DNA of 64,000 nucleotides. Origin: an uncultured Acidobacteriia bacterium (GTDB lineage: Bacteria > Acidobacteriota > Terriglobia > Bryobacterales > Bryobacteraceae). Every line of letters begins with the position of its first letter. The first letter of the stretch is position 1. A program made the position numbers and the translations under genes. The DNA is taken from contig CAIQWJ010000023.1 in the NCBI GenBank assembly GCA_903875575.1, positions 1 through 64,000 of the forward strand, given 5' to 3'. Under the pieces are notes generated by a model that searched no databases, had not been told where the DNA came from, and saw only the letters and a program-made list of their open reading frames with translations. Below, piece after piece: positions 17,825 through 26,846 of the stretch.

Positions 17825-18541
17825 TCCGAAACAGAGCGCGTAACACGGGATGCCGCAAATGCGAGAATGGCGGCTCAGGCTGAAGCGGATCGCGTGAAGC
17901 GTAACAACGATTCGCAGACGATGGCTGCCCAGAACGAAGCAGCCCGGCTGAAGCAGGCGAACGACGAGAAGCTCCTCATGGCCCGCAATGAAGCCTCAGG
18001 ACTCAAAGCGGAGAATGACGCACAGCGTGCGGCAGCGCAGGCTGAACTGGCTCGCGTGGGCAGCGAGAAGGACAGGCTGGAGAACGAAAAGGTCCAACTG
18101 CGCGCCATGCTGTTGCTGCAGTTCAACGCCATTCTTCAGACGAGGGATACGGCGCGCGGACTCATCGTGAACATGTCGGACGTGCTTTTCGACACCGGCA
18201 AGTTCACGCTTCGCCCGGAAGCCCTGGTGAAACTGGCCCGCGTGGCCGGCATTGTGGAAGGTCACCCGGGGCTGCGTCTGGCGGTGGAAGGTCATACCGA
18301 CAGCGTAGGCGGCGACGACTACAACCAGACGCTTTCCGAAAAGCGTGGTGGTGCCGTGCGGGACGACCTCATCAAGCAGGGGATGGCGGTAGATTCCGTC
18401 ACTTCCGCTGGCTTTGGCAAGACCCAGCCCGTGGCATCGAATGATACCGCGGATGGACGGCAGCAGAATCGGCGCGTGGAATTAGTGATCTCGGGCGACA
18501 TTATCGGCACCGTGATCGGCGTACCGCTCGCAGCCAAATAG
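17753..18541 (+). CDS. OmpA family protein, without signal peptide
   Basis: From ATG 17753 (AGGA seven bases before) the product has 262 residues. Residues 1-125 form a charged Ala/Glu/Arg/Lys coiled coil (repeats of AAQAEADRVKR, AAQNEAARLKQA, MARNEASGLKAEN). Residues 140-250 are an OmpA-type peptidoglycan-binding domain (LFDTGKFTLRPEAL, VEGHTDSVGGDDYNQTLSEKR, GFGKTQPVASNDT, GRQQNRRVEL). Such proteins must be exported, yet no signal peptide precedes the coiled coil; related proteins usually have an N-terminal leader and more helix. The 5' end abuts the equally truncated PEP-CTERM gene, so the true N-terminus seems to be lost. Confidence 0.75.
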   Translation: MIADEAQAGVNRELAAKQGQAAAQSETERVTRDAANARMAAQAEADRVKRNNDSQTMAAQNEAARLKQANDEKLLMARNEASGLKAENDAQRAAAQAELARVGSEKDRLENEKVQLRAMLLLQFNAILQTRDTARGLIVNMSDVLFDTGKFTLRPEALVKLARVAGIVEGHPGLRLAVEGHTDSVGGDDYNQTLSEKRGGAVRDDLIKQGMAVDSVTSAGFGKTQPVASNDTADGRQQNRRVELVISGDIIGTVIGVPLAAK

Positions 18542-18560
18542 ATCGGTTATCGGAGGATGG

Positions 18561-18583
18561 TTTGGCGCTTTCGCGCCAAATTT
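18561..18583 (+). terminator. Short stem-loop with T-tail after the OmpA gene
   Basis: TTTGGCGC, loop TTTC, GCGCCAAA, then TTT: an 8-bp perfect stem 20 bp after the stop. It looks like a rho-independent terminator, or the first of two in series. Confidence 0.55.
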
Positions 18584-18590
18584 ATGGAGG

Positions 18591-18624
18591 AACGGGCCCG
18601 GCTTTTGAAAAGCCGGGCCCGTTT
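18591..18624 (+). terminator. Strong stem-loop terminator
   Basis: AACGGGCCCGGCTTTT and its complement AAAAGCCGGGCCCGTT form a very stable hairpin, followed by TTTGATTT. It is the second terminator-like hairpin after the OmpA gene and lies just before the start of the next small gene. Confidence 0.7.
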
Positions 18625-18642
18625 GATTTGAAAGGACCCCTT

Positions 18643-18873
18643 ATGACAAACGCGCAACATCCGATCACAGCATTCCGCCCGGGCGATGAAGTCGTTCTGG
18701 CCCGTGGCGGCAACACTGGAACGCCTGGCATCTTTCTTCGTCTGCGGCCGGATCCGAACTGGGCCGACATCACCGAGCGTACCGGGGTGGTCAAAAGCCA
18801 TCCCGTCGAATGGCTCGTTCACGCCGGCTGCGAACCCGGTTCCGAACCGGCACGAAACGTAACGTCTTCCTGA
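18643..18873 (+). CDS. Small hypothetical protein (76 aa)
   Basis: Start ATG 18643 is preceded by AAAGGA. The product begins MTNAQHPITAFRPGDEVVLARG and continues with GNTGTPGIFLRLRPDPNWADI. The FRPGDEVVLARGGNTGTPGxF pattern suggests a small beta-barrel of the SH3 or KOW type. It lacks cysteines apart from one near the end and has no membrane segment. Not assigned to a family. It sits between stress genes and directly behind a terminator, so it has its own promoter or depends on read-through. Confidence 0.55.
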   Translation: MTNAQHPITAFRPGDEVVLARGGNTGTPGIFLRLRPDPNWADITERTGVVKSHPVEWLVHAGCEPGSEPARNVTSS

Positions 18874-19020
18874 TGTGGCGAAGCGCGGTCAGATGACGGC
18901 TGCGCGTCGTCGCAGGTCAGGCCCGGGCCCGGTTTTCGCACGGCAAGTGGAGTCGGCGTTTGGCCATCCTCATGCCTGTCACAACCCTGACGGATTGAAA
19001 GAACTTCTATGGAGACAGCA
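18874..19020. other. Intergenic region, no gene seen
   Basis: About 147 bases ahead of the DUF1269-like gene. An alternative in-frame start (ATG 19009) lies at its end. No repeat or promoter could be assigned. Confidence 0.3.
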
Positions 19021-19557
19021 ATGAAACAAGATAACGCGGTAGTCGCAGTCTACGAAACGCATGAGGGCGCGGAGGCCGCCGTGAAGCAGTTGCAGTTGGC
19101 AGGGGTCGATATGCGCACCTTGTCCATCGTCGGCAAAGGAACACACACGGACGAACAGGTGGTCGGCTACTACAACACCGGCGACCGGATGAAGTCATGG
19201 GGTGGCGCAGGTGCACTCTGGGGCGGCTTTTGGGGACTGCTGTTTGGCTCGGCCTTTTTTGCAATCCCCGGCATCGGTCCGGTTCTGGCGGCGGGCCCGA
19301 TCGTGGCCGCCATCGTCAGTGCGCTGGAGGGAGCGGTTGTAGTGGGTGGCGCAAGCGCCATCGGAGCCGGGTTGTTTGGCCTTGGCATTCCGAAGGACAG
19401 CATCATCAATTACGAGGCAGCGCTGAAGACAGACCAATATCTGTTGTTAGTGAGCGGGAATGCGGACGACGTGGAGAAAGCGCGCAATGTGATCGAACTC
19501 ACGCGGCCTGTCAATGTGGCACTGCACACGCCGGAACTTGTCGGTGCCGCAGGTTAA
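19021..19557 (+). CDS. DUF1269-like general stress membrane protein
   Basis: The 178-residue product has an N-terminal alpha/beta domain (AVVAVYETHEGAEAAVKQLQ, RTLSIVGKG), then a Gly-rich hydrophobic hairpin (about residues 60-115, with GGFWGLLFGSAFFAIPGIGPVL broken by turns), then a C-terminal strand block (LLLVSGNADDVEKARNVIE). This ferredoxin-like plus glycine-zipper membrane layout is that of DUF1269-like and 17M-type stress proteins. Start 19021 is preferred because GGAG lies at ideal distance; ATG 19009 would add four residues. It lies in the stress-gene run, 74 bp before the PRC-barrel gene. Molecular role unknown. Confidence 0.7.
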   Translation: MKQDNAVVAVYETHEGAEAAVKQLQLAGVDMRTLSIVGKGTHTDEQVVGYYNTGDRMKSWGGAGALWGGFWGLLFGSAFFAIPGIGPVLAAGPIVAAIVSALEGAVVVGGASAIGAGLFGLGIPKDSIINYEAALKTDQYLLLVSGNADDVEKARNVIELTRPVNVALHTPELVGAAG

Positions 19558-19631
19558 CAGTGAGCTTGACGAAACGGCGGTTAGGTCCGTCAGTTTCAGT
19601 TGAACGGTCTGGCCCCAGGAGGGCCGAAAGA

Positions 19632-20432
19632 ATGTTAATGAATTCAACGCAACTGAAAGGTCTCACCATTCGCGCGCTGGACGGCGAGCTGGGAACCGTG
19701 GACGAGTTCTTCTTCGACGATGAGACGTGGGCGATCCGCTATTTTACGGTCGATACCGCAGGCTGGCTCGGCGGCCGCCGCGTCCTGATCTCTCCATTTT
19801 CCGTGATCCACACCGATTGGCAGGCGCGACGTCTGGATATCTCGCTGACCAAAGAGCAAGTCGAGAACAGCCCGGACATCGATGCTCATCAGCCGGTTTC
19901 GCGGCAACATGAAGCGGAGTACCTGGGCTATTACGGGTATCCGTACTATTGGGGCGGGCCAAATCTCTGGGGCTCTGCTTTTTATCCGGCCGGTTCGGAG
20001 ATTCTCGCGCAGGGCAATGCCGAGGTTCTGGCGGACCGGGCCCGGCGGGAGTCCGCTGATTCACACCTGCGGAGTTCGGGCGAGGTGCAGGGCTACTACA
20101 TAGAGGCGACAGACGGCGAAATTGGCCATCTGGTCTCGTTTATCGTGGACGACGAGACCTGGGCTATCCGCTACATCGAAGTCGCCACCCGGAACTGGTG
20201 GCCGGGCAAGAAGGTGCTGGTCGCCCCGGCGTGGATTCAGCGCGTCAGCTGGGATGAGTCGAAAGTGTATGTCGATCTGACCCGCGAGATTATTCAGGAC
20301 GGTCCGGAATACACGGAGTCCGCGCCGATCAATCGTGAATATGAGAATCAGCTCTATTTTCACTATGGTCTGCCGCCTTACTGGCTGAATGAGGTGGAGC
20401 GTCAGGCTGTGCTCTCCATGAGTCCGGTCTGA
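19632..20432 (+). CDS. PRC-barrel domain-containing protein (two barrels)
   Basis: The 266-residue protein starts at ATG 19632, with AGGAGGG eight bases before it. It carries two PRC barrels. The first spans residues 5-80 (LKGLTIRALDGELGTVDEFFFDDE, split; WAIRYFTVDTAGWL). The second spans about residues 155-230 (VQGYYIEATDGEIGHLVSFIVDDE, split; TWAIRYIEVATRNWW). They are joined by a Tyr/Gly/Trp-rich linker (GYYGYPYYWGGPNLWG). Similar two-barrel proteins are common in stress clusters of soil bacteria. The family is cytoplasmic or membrane-associated with no known enzyme activity. A terminator follows at 20468. Confidence 0.85.
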   Translation: MLMNSTQLKGLTIRALDGELGTVDEFFFDDETWAIRYFTVDTAGWLGGRRVLISPFSVIHTDWQARRLDISLTKEQVENSPDIDAHQPVSRQHEAEYLGYYGYPYYWGGPNLWGSAFYPAGSEILAQGNAEVLADRARRESADSHLRSSGEVQGYYIEATDGEIGHLVSFIVDDETWAIRYIEVATRNWWPGKKVLVAPAWIQRVSWDESKVYVDLTREIIQDGPEYTESAPINREYENQLYFHYGLPPYWLNEVERQAVLSMSPV

Positions 20433-20467
20433 TTCAGTCGCCGAACTCACAGCAAGTCTTCAAAGAA

Positions 20468-20495
20468 GGCCCGGCGGGTAACTGCCGGGCCGTTT
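20468..20495 (+). terminator. Stem-loop terminator after the PRC-barrel gene
   Basis: GGCCCGGC at 20468-20475 pairs with GCCGGGCC at 20484-20491, followed by GTTT. It lies 36 bp after the PRC-barrel stop. Confidence 0.6.
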
Positions 20496-20699
20496 GGCGT
20501 CTGAATTGCATCGAGTCTGGCGAGAGGATCGCCGTTGCGCCTCCAACCGCAGTCCCTACTGGCTGCTTCGAAATACGACAACGGCGGCCCCCGGATTTGG
20601 GCGCATGAAATGAGGAAGTTTGGCAGTATGCGTGCACTATTCGACGTCATGCCAACCCTTCAAATGGAAGTGCCACCGCCGCAGGCGTCCGCAGCAATC

Positions 20700-21743
20700 A
20701 TGAATGCTCTGGTTTACCACGGGCAGGGAAAACCCGTCTGGGAATCCCACCCACGCCCCGCCATCCTGCATCCGGGCGATGCCATTGTCCGAATCACTAC
20801 TTCCACCATCTGCGGCTCCGACCTGCATATTCTCAAAGGCGACGTCCCTACGGCGACGCCGGGACGTATTCTCGGCCATGAAGGAATCGGCGTGATCGAT
20901 GAGGTTGGACCGGCGGTTTCGGAGTTTGCGAAAGGCGACCGAGTCCTGATTTCCTGCATTACCGCCTGCGCCAAATGCGACTTCTGCCGGAAACAGATGT
21001 ATTCGCACTGCCGCAACGGGGGCTGGATACTCGGCAACACGATCGACGGTACCCAGGCCGACTACGTACGGATTCCTTATGCGGATAACAGCCTGTATGC
21101 GCTGCCTACCGGTGCCGATGAGTCCGCAGCGGTGATGCTAAGCGATATTCTGCCCACCGGCTACGAGTGCGGCGTCCTCAACGGCCACGTGCAACCAGGG
21201 GACACAATTGCCATCGTAGGCACAGGTCCCGTCGGACTGGCCGCGCTCATGACGTCTCGATTCTTCTCTCCGGCACGAATCATCTGTATCGACCTCGACG
21301 ACAACCGCCTCAAAGTTGCCAGGGAGTTCGGCGCAACGGAGGTAATCAACAGTTCTGACGGGAACGCGATACAGCGCGTCATGGAACTGACGCACGGCGA
21401 GGGTGTTGATGTGGCGATTGAGGCAGTTGGAATCCCACAGACCTTCGATATTTGTCAGGGAATCATTGGTGCCGGCGGTCATCTCGCGAATATCGGCGTC
21501 CACGGTAAACCCGTCACGCTCCATATGGAGAAGCTATGGGACCGCAATGCGACCCTGACTACGCGTTTGGTGGACACCTCCACTACACCCCGGCTGATCA
21601 AGGCGTTCGAATCCGGAATCCTGCTGCCGGGCAAACTGGTCACGCACCGCTTCGCCATGCACGACATCCTTGCGGCTTACGACACGTTCGGCAATGCCGC
21701 AAAGAACAGCGCACTCAAGGTGGTGTTACAGGCGTCTGAGTAG
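20700..21743 (+). CDS. Zinc-dependent alcohol dehydrogenase family protein
   Basis: With ATG 20700 as start the protein has 347 residues, the usual length, beginning MNALVYHGQGKPVWE. Catalytic zinc ligands are seen in TICGSDLH and GHEGIGVIDE. The structural zinc loop is in CITACAKCDFCRKQMYSHC (four Cys). The NAD(P) site is GTGPVGLAA. The best matches by eye are the class of alcohol/formaldehyde-type dehydrogenases (AdhP/FdhA-like) that convert primary alcohols or aldehydes. An in-frame ATG at 20628 (GAGG before it) would add 24 residues and is a possible alternative start. The gene stands between a terminator and the efflux operon, 30 bp from the latter. Confidence 0.85.
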   Translation: MNALVYHGQGKPVWESHPRPAILHPGDAIVRITTSTICGSDLHILKGDVPTATPGRILGHEGIGVIDEVGPAVSEFAKGDRVLISCITACAKCDFCRKQMYSHCRNGGWILGNTIDGTQADYVRIPYADNSLYALPTGADESAAVMLSDILPTGYECGVLNGHVQPGDTIAIVGTGPVGLAALMTSRFFSPARIICIDLDDNRLKVAREFGATEVINSSDGNAIQRVMELTHGEGVDVAIEAVGIPQTFDICQGIIGAGGHLANIGVHGKPVTLHMEKLWDRNATLTTRLVDTSTTPRLIKAFESGILLPGKLVTHRFAMHDILAAYDTFGNAAKNSALKVVLQASE

Positions 21744-21773
21744 CGGCGTTTCGAAGTCACGGGACAGGTCAAT

Positions 21774-23153
21774 ATGCAAAAGAGAACAGTTCTGATCGTC
21801 GCCGCAGTTTCGTGCGTCGTTGTGGGGCTGGGTGCGTGGCTGGCCCTTCAGGGCTCGGGTGCCGTTCAATATCGAACGGCCACAGTCACACACGGTGACA
21901 TTAACGTCACGATCTCCGCCACGGGGAATCCAAACGCGGTGGTGACGGTTCAGGTAGGCACTCAGGTTTCGGGCATCATCCAGGCGCTGTTTGCGGATTT
22001 CAACACCAAAGTGACGAAGGGTGAGTTGATCGCGCGAATTGACCCTGCGCCCTTTCAGGCGAAAGTGGATCAGGCGCAGGCCAGCGTGGATTCGGCGCAA
22101 GCTACCGTGACAAACGCCCAATCCGTCATTCTCCAGGCGACGGCGGGTATCCAATCGGCGAATTCCGCGCTTGCCGCCGCGAAGGCGAATGTTGTGAAGG
22201 CGCAGGCCGCAGTGGACGATGCCAAGGCAAAGGTAGACCGGCGAGTGGTCCTGGTGGCTCAGGGGGCTGAGGCGAGCGAGGATCTCGAGACGGCCCGGAC
22301 CACGTGGAAATCCGCAGTTGCCGAATTTGACGCAGCGGTGGCGCAACAGAACGCGCTGGCAGATTCCGTAAAGGTTGCCGAAGCGCAGTTAAAGGTGGCG
22401 AATGCGGTATTGGCCGCTAACCAGAGCCAGGTGAGGCAGGCGGGTGCGGCGCTCCAGTCGGCCAGGATCGATCTGGAGCACACCAACATCAAAGCGCCCG
22501 TCGATGGCGTAGTCGTCTCGCGAAACGTGGATGTCGGGCAGACTGTTGCCGCCAGCCTTTCCGCGCCAACGCTTTTCTCCATCGCGCAGGATCTGACCAA
22601 GATGCAGGTGGATACGAATGTTTCCGAAGCCGACGTCGGCCGCGTGCAGGTTGGACAACCCGGTTCGTTTACCGTGGACGCCTATCCGGGGCAGACGTTT
22701 AAAGGCAGTGTTACCCAGGTCCGCAAGGCACCCATCAACGTGCAAAACGTGATTACATACGATGCGGTAATCTCCGTTTCGAATCCGGACCTGAAGCTGT
22801 TCCCCGGAATGACAGCCAACGTGAAGATCCTGGTGGCGCAGCGACCGAACGTGCTGAGAGTGCCGAACGCGGCCCTGCGATATCACCCGGCTGCCGAAGC
22901 CGCGCCCACCGCGGGCAGGAGCACGGGCCGTGCAGGGCGTGGAGTCGCTATCGAACAGACCGTGTGGCTACTGGATGCGGACAGCAAGCCACAACGGGCG
23001 ATGGTCACGACCGGTCAGACCGACGGTGCCTTCACGGAGATCACCGGAGGCAGCCTGAAGGATGGAGACCACGTGATCACCGCCGCCATGACTGCCACTA
23101 CGCCCGCGGCCAGTACCACTCCGGCAACACCGGGCAGGGGGCCGGGCTTCTGA
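21774..23153 (+). CDS. MacA-like efflux periplasmic adaptor subunit
   Basis: The 459-residue protein has an N-terminal membrane anchor (residues 6-26). A lipoyl-type half (VTVQVGTQVSGIIQALFADFN, split) follows, then a long Ala-rich helical hairpin (about residues 95-230, QAQASVDSAQATVTNAQ), the second lipoyl half (IKAPVDGVVVSRNVDVGQTV, split) and a beta-barrel domain. This is the membrane-fusion-protein layout of MacA. The C-terminus is Thr/Ala/Pro-rich. Its stop overlaps the ATG of the ATPase gene (ATGA), and the permease follows with a 4-bp overlap, so all three form one operon. No TolC-like outer-membrane partner is present in the window. Confidence 0.9.
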   Translation: MQKRTVLIVAAVSCVVVGLGAWLALQGSGAVQYRTATVTHGDINVTISATGNPNAVVTVQVGTQVSGIIQALFADFNTKVTKGELIARIDPAPFQAKVDQAQASVDSAQATVTNAQSVILQATAGIQSANSALAAAKANVVKAQAAVDDAKAKVDRRVVLVAQGAEASEDLETARTTWKSAVAEFDAAVAQQNALADSVKVAEAQLKVANAVLAANQSQVRQAGAALQSARIDLEHTNIKAPVDGVVVSRNVDVGQTVAASLSAPTLFSIAQDLTKMQVDTNVSEADVGRVQVGQPGSFTVDAYPGQTFKGSVTQVRKAPINVQNVITYDAVISVSNPDLKLFPGMTANVKILVAQRPNVLRVPNAALRYHPAAEAAPTAGRSTGRAGRGVAIEQTVWLLDADSKPQRAMVTTGQTDGAFTEITGGSLKDGDHVITAAMTATTPAASTTPATPGRGPGF

Positions 23154-23959
23154 TGGACGCCACGCCAGTTGCCGTCGCGGGAGCGCCTCCGGCTCAGCCA
23201 AACGCTGCCGTGATCGAAGTGGTGGACCTTGTGAAGGACTACCGTGTGGGACAGGTGCCGGTCCACGTGTTGCAGGGCATCACTTTTCAGATCCGTCGCG
23301 GCGACTTCGTTTCGATCATGGGACCTTCCGGTTCGGGGAAGTCGACCCTCATGAACATTCTTGGCTGTCTGGACAAGCCAACCTCGGGGAGCTACAAGCT
23401 GGATGGGATCGACGTTGGCGGTCTGGATCGTGATCGGTTGGCTGAGATCCGTAACCGGAAGATCGGCTTCGTGTTCCAGCAGTTCAACCTTCTCGCCCGC
23501 ACCAGTGCGACGGAGAATGTGGAACTGCCGTTGATGTACACCGATCTTCCTGCCGCCGAGCGGCGCGAGCGGGCCATGAAGTCGCTGGAAGCGGTAGGAC
23601 TCTCCGGGCGGGAGGAGCACCAACCGAGCCAGCTTTCCGGCGGCCAGCAGCAGCGTGTCGCAATCGCGCGCTCGCTGGTGAACAAGCCGAAGATTATTCT
23701 GGCCGACGAGCCGACCGGTGCCCTCGATTCCCGCACCAGCATCGAGATCATGGCGATCTTCCAGCGCCTCAATCGGGAAGAGGGCATGACGATGATCGTG
23801 GTGACGCACGACGCCGATGTTGCCAACTACTCCCGGCGAGTGCTGCATTTCAAAGATGGCAGGCTGGAACGCGATGAAGCGATCCCGCAACCGCGCGATG
23901 CGAAAAAGGACCTGGAGGCCCTGCCGGCCCTGGTGCCGGAGAAGACGGTGGCGGTATGA
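23153..23959 (+). CDS. MacB-type ABC transporter ATP-binding protein
   Basis: The 268-residue ATPase has Walker [11 protein letters not shown]-loop FVFQQFNLL, signature LSGGQQQR, Walker [13 protein letters not shown] and the H-loop THDADV. It belongs to the LolD/MacB-type group that powers mechanotransmission rather than import. In MacB the ATPase and permease are one chain; here they are separate. Start ATG 23153 overlaps the adaptor stop by one base. Confidence 0.92.
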   Translation: MDATPVAVAGAPPAQPNAAVIEVVDLVKDYRVGQVPVHVLQGITFQIRRGDFVSIMGPSGSGKSTLMNILGCLDKPTSGSYKLDGIDVGGLDRDRLAEIRNRKIGFVFQQFNLLARTSATENVELPLMYTDLPAAERRERAMKSLEAVGLSGREEHQPSQLSGGQQQRVAIARSLVNKPKIILADEPTGALDSRTSIEIMAIFQRLNREEGMTMIVVTHDADVANYSRRVLHFKDGRLERDEAIPQPRDAKKDLEALPALVPEKTVAV

Positions 23960-25191
23960 ACCAGCTTCTGGCCAGCTTCCGGATCGCACTCCGTGCCCTG
24001 CGCGTCAATCGCGCCCGCTCCGCGCTCACTATGCTGGGAATCGTCATCGGCGTGGCGGCGGTGATCGCCATGGTGGGCGTCGGCGCCGGTGCCACCACAA
24101 GAATCCAGCAGCAGATCCAGAGTATCGGCAGCAATCTCATCATCGTAATGCCCGGCAGCATTAGCAGCAACGGCGTCCGTCTGGGTTCCGGCGGTGTAGC
24201 CAGCCTGACAGAGGACGATGCAAAAGCCATTGCCGCGGAATGCCCCTCCGTCGCAGCTGTCGTCCCCACGGTACGGGGTTCCGTACAGGTAGTTTACGGC
24301 AGCAACAACTGGGCAACCAGCGTGCAGGGCGTGACGCCGGCATATCTCACCATTCGGGATTCCACTATGATGTCCGGCGAGTTCTTCACTACGCAGGACG
24401 TGGATGCGGCAGCCAAAACTGCAGTGCTGGGTCAGACTGTGGCGCAGAATCTCTTTGGCGATAACGACCCCACCGGCCAGGTAGTGATTATCAAGAACGT
24501 ACCGTTCACGGTTGCCGGAGTCCTCACGCCGAAGGGCCAGTCGCCTACCGGGCAGGATCAGGACGATATCATCCTCCTGCCGATTTCCACCGCGAAACAA
24601 AAGGTAGTTGGCGGAAACAGGGCGAACGCGAAGGCCGTGAACAATCTGATGGTGCAGGCCACCGGACCAGCCATGATGCAGCAATCGATTCAGGAAATAA
24701 CTGTCTTGTTGCGGGAACGGCACAGAATCCAGCAAGGTCAGGATGACGATTTCTCGATTCGCAATCTGACAGAAGTTTTCTCGGCCCAGGAGACCTCGGC
24801 GCAGGTCATGTCGATCCTCCTCGGTGCCATCGCGTCGGTATCGCTCATCGTGGGCGGCATCGGCATTATGAACATCATGCTGGTTTCGGTGACAGAACGG
24901 ACTCGTGAGATCGGCCTGCGCCTGGCCGTTGGCGCAAGAACGCGCGACATCCTCGCACAGTTTCTGGTGGAAGCTGTGACACTGTCCGTGCTCGGCGGCA
25001 TCATCGGGATCATAGTGGGCCTGACGGCCTCATTACTGATCGCGCACTTCGCGCAATGGTCTACTCAGGTCAGCATTACTTCCGTCCTGATGGCCTTCCT
25101 GTTCTCAGCGCTGGTGGGAGTCTTCTTCGGCTACTATCCAGCGCGCAAGGCTGCCTTCCTCGATCCGATTGACGCGCTTCGCTACGAATGA
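23956..25191 (+). CDS. MacB-type ABC transporter permease
   Basis: The 411-residue permease has one N-terminal helix (about residues 20-45, RSALTMLGIVIGVAAVIAMVG), a large periplasmic MacB-type domain (about 46-280), and three C-terminal helices (from IASVSLIVGGIGIMNIMLVSV onward). The conserved TERTREIGLRLAVGA coupling helix links to the ATPase. With the adaptor and ATPase it should form a tripartite efflux or lipoprotein/peptide exporter; the substrate is not evident. A 4-bp overlap with the ATPase gene supports co-translation. Confidence 0.92.
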   Translation: MNQLLASFRIALRALRVNRARSALTMLGIVIGVAAVIAMVGVGAGATTRIQQQIQSIGSNLIIVMPGSISSNGVRLGSGGVASLTEDDAKAIAAECPSVAAVVPTVRGSVQVVYGSNNWATSVQGVTPAYLTIRDSTMMSGEFFTTQDVDAAAKTAVLGQTVAQNLFGDNDPTGQVVIIKNVPFTVAGVLTPKGQSPTGQDQDDIILLPISTAKQKVVGGNRANAKAVNNLMVQATGPAMMQQSIQEITVLLRERHRIQQGQDDDFSIRNLTEVFSAQETSAQVMSILLGAIASVSLIVGGIGIMNIMLVSVTERTREIGLRLAVGARTRDILAQFLVEAVTLSVLGGIIGIIVGLTASLLIAHFAQWSTQVSITSVLMAFLFSALVGVFFGYYPARKAAFLDPIDALRYE

Positions 25192-25211
25192 CGCCTGGCG
25201 GGAATGCGGGA

Positions 25212-25239
25212 GAGAGGCCGGCGGTTTCGCCGACCTCCC
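25212..25239. terminator. Stem-loop between convergent genes
   Basis: GGAGAGAGGCCGGCG and CGCCGACCTCCCT form an imperfect hairpin with loop GTTT. It lies between the convergent permease and Dps genes. No T-run, so confidence is moderate. Confidence 0.4.
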
Positions 25240-25252
25240 TGCTCCTCAGTTC

Positions 25253-25867
25253 CTACCCGTGAAAGGCAACTGCCGTCTTTGAAGTCCGCTCCGTGGCCGC
25301 CGGTTCGTCGGCCAGTCCCGCGCCGGCCAGTTGCTCCGCGATCCACCAAACCTGAAACTCGTTCGTACGCAGCACGTCGCTCACCAGCAAGTCGTTGGTG
25401 CCATCGTCGCCACTTGCCGCTGCCGCGTGCGCCGCGTCGCGCGCCTCGTCGATGATCAGTTCATGGGCCTGCTTCAGCCGGAATAGCTGCATTGTGACGC
25501 CTTCGCGGCCACGCGGCGGGCGCGCCACGCGAGTGGTCTCCGCGACATCGTGAGCCATGGCCAGCGCCACACCGCCGAGTATCTGGACCCGTTCGGCCAG
25601 CATATCCACCAGGCCCGCCTGTTCGCTGTAGTGTTTATCGAAAAGAAGGTGGAGCTGGTAGAACGTGGGACCGGATACCTGCCAGTGATGCTTCTTATAA
25701 AGGTCGCGCAGCGTCATTGTATCGGCCAGAATCTGGTTCAGCGCTTCCGTGGCGGCAAGGCGGGCGCGATGTTCCAGAGACAATGGCCTGTCGATTACCG
25801 TTCCATACTTCTGGATCTCGGTATCGTGTCCGTTGGAATGCGTGGAATGTGAGGGTGAGTGTTTCAT
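25253..25867 (-). CDS. dps: Dps/ferritin-like DNA-binding stress protein
   Basis: The 204-residue protein has the Dps four-helix bundle. The ferroxidase residues are in KKHHWQVSG and LFDKHYSEQAGLVDMLAERV (split around H, D and E), as in the family. The N-terminal tail (residues 1-30) is His/Ser/Lys-rich and may bind DNA or metal. Dps dodecamers oxidise Fe(II) with H2O2 and shield DNA. The C-terminal helix carries EFQVWWIAEQLAG. The protein is slightly longer than the usual 160-180 residues because of both tails. It faces the efflux operon tail to tail. Confidence 0.88.
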   Translation of the reverse strand: MKHSPSHSTHSNGHDTEIQKYGTVIDRPLSLEHRARLAATEALNQILADTMTLRDLYKKHHWQVSGPTFYQLHLLFDKHYSEQAGLVDMLAERVQILGGVALAMAHDVAETTRVARPPRGREGVTMQLFRLKQAHELIIDEARDAAHAAAASGDDGTNDLLVSDVLRTNEFQVWWIAEQLAGAGLADEPAATERTSKTAVAFHG

Positions 25868-26090
25868 GGTTCTGCGCTTGTACTGGCACGCCGATGACCA
25901 TTGGGATTCATCTGAATGGCCTCGAATGGAACGGCCTTCCGCGGTTTTCTGACCAACTGACGCCCGGCGGTCAGTGCGTTCGCATTCGGGGCAGCATCCA
26001 TTCCGGACTTTTCGGCGATAACTGCTGCCCTACCCTTCAATGCAGCACTCGCCGCAGGTGGGCCTCCGAATGCGTTGACAGCAGTCGATC
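25868..26090. other. Intergenic region, no gene seen
   Basis: About 223 bases between the divergent Dps gene and the small exported protein gene. It should hold both promoters. No clear -35/-10 pair or operator was recognised. Confidence 0.3.
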
Positions 26091-26657
26091 ATGCCTCAAT
26101 ACTCACTACGGCTCTTCTTTTTCGCTATCGCCGGTGCCGCGATCGCGTCCGCCCAGACACCCAGAACTCCGGTTGACGCTCACGCGCGCGTTCGATACCT
26201 GTTGCACGAAAACCTCGACCCGGCAGTGCTGGCTGAAAACGTCGCGATCGGTGCAGTTTACACCTATACCAATTCGCCCCCGGAATACGGCCCGCACTGG
26301 GATGGCTTCGGCAAGCGGGTTGGCATGATCACAGCCGAATATGGGGTCAAAACCGTAATGGAGGTTGGCCTCGGCAGTATCTGGGGCGAAGACCCACGCT
26401 ACGCGCGGACGGAAGGTCAGACGCTTTCAGGTCGCCTGGGACACATCTTCAAAATGACGTTCCTCGCCACGAATCGCGCCGGCCAAACGATGCCCGCCTA
26501 CGCCCGCTACCTCGCCATACCCGGCAGCAGCTTTCTCTCCAACCAATGGCGCCCGGACAGTGAAGCCACGCTGAACCAGGCGGCCATTCGAACAGGCCTC
26601 GGTTTCCTGACACGCATGGGGGAGAACGCCTATAAGGAGTTTCGCCCGAGGCATTAG
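26091..26657 (+). CDS. Exported hypothetical protein (188 aa)
   Basis: A signal peptide covers residues 1-22 (FFFAIAGAAIASAQ). The mature part is helix-rich. It contains YGPHWDGFGKRVGMITAEYG and a later GEDPRYARTEGQ, a pattern I associate with a conserved but unnamed acidobacterial family of exported proteins. No cysteine pairs or catalytic motif are seen. It lies alone, 189 bp before the kinase gene. Function unknown. Confidence 0.6.
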   Translation: MPQYSLRLFFFAIAGAAIASAQTPRTPVDAHARVRYLLHENLDPAVLAENVAIGAVYTYTNSPPEYGPHWDGFGKRVGMITAEYGVKTVMEVGLGSIWGEDPRYARTEGQTLSGRLGHIFKMTFLATNRAGQTMPAYARYLAIPGSSFLSNQWRPDSEATLNQAAIRTGLGFLTRMGENAYKEFRPRH

Positions 26658-26846
26658 ACTAGCCCTGCCTTCAAAATGACCATATATGGACACAAGCGTC
26701 CGCATGACGCCATGAATCCCTAATCCTGAAATCCATTGGAGCCTGTTGGCGTGCAGTTGAACGGCAAGCTAAACGGCCCGTGACGTGCATCTGGGTTCTC
26801 CATCGCCGGGCACCACAGAGGCGCATTCGCTCCATGGAGGCCGGAT

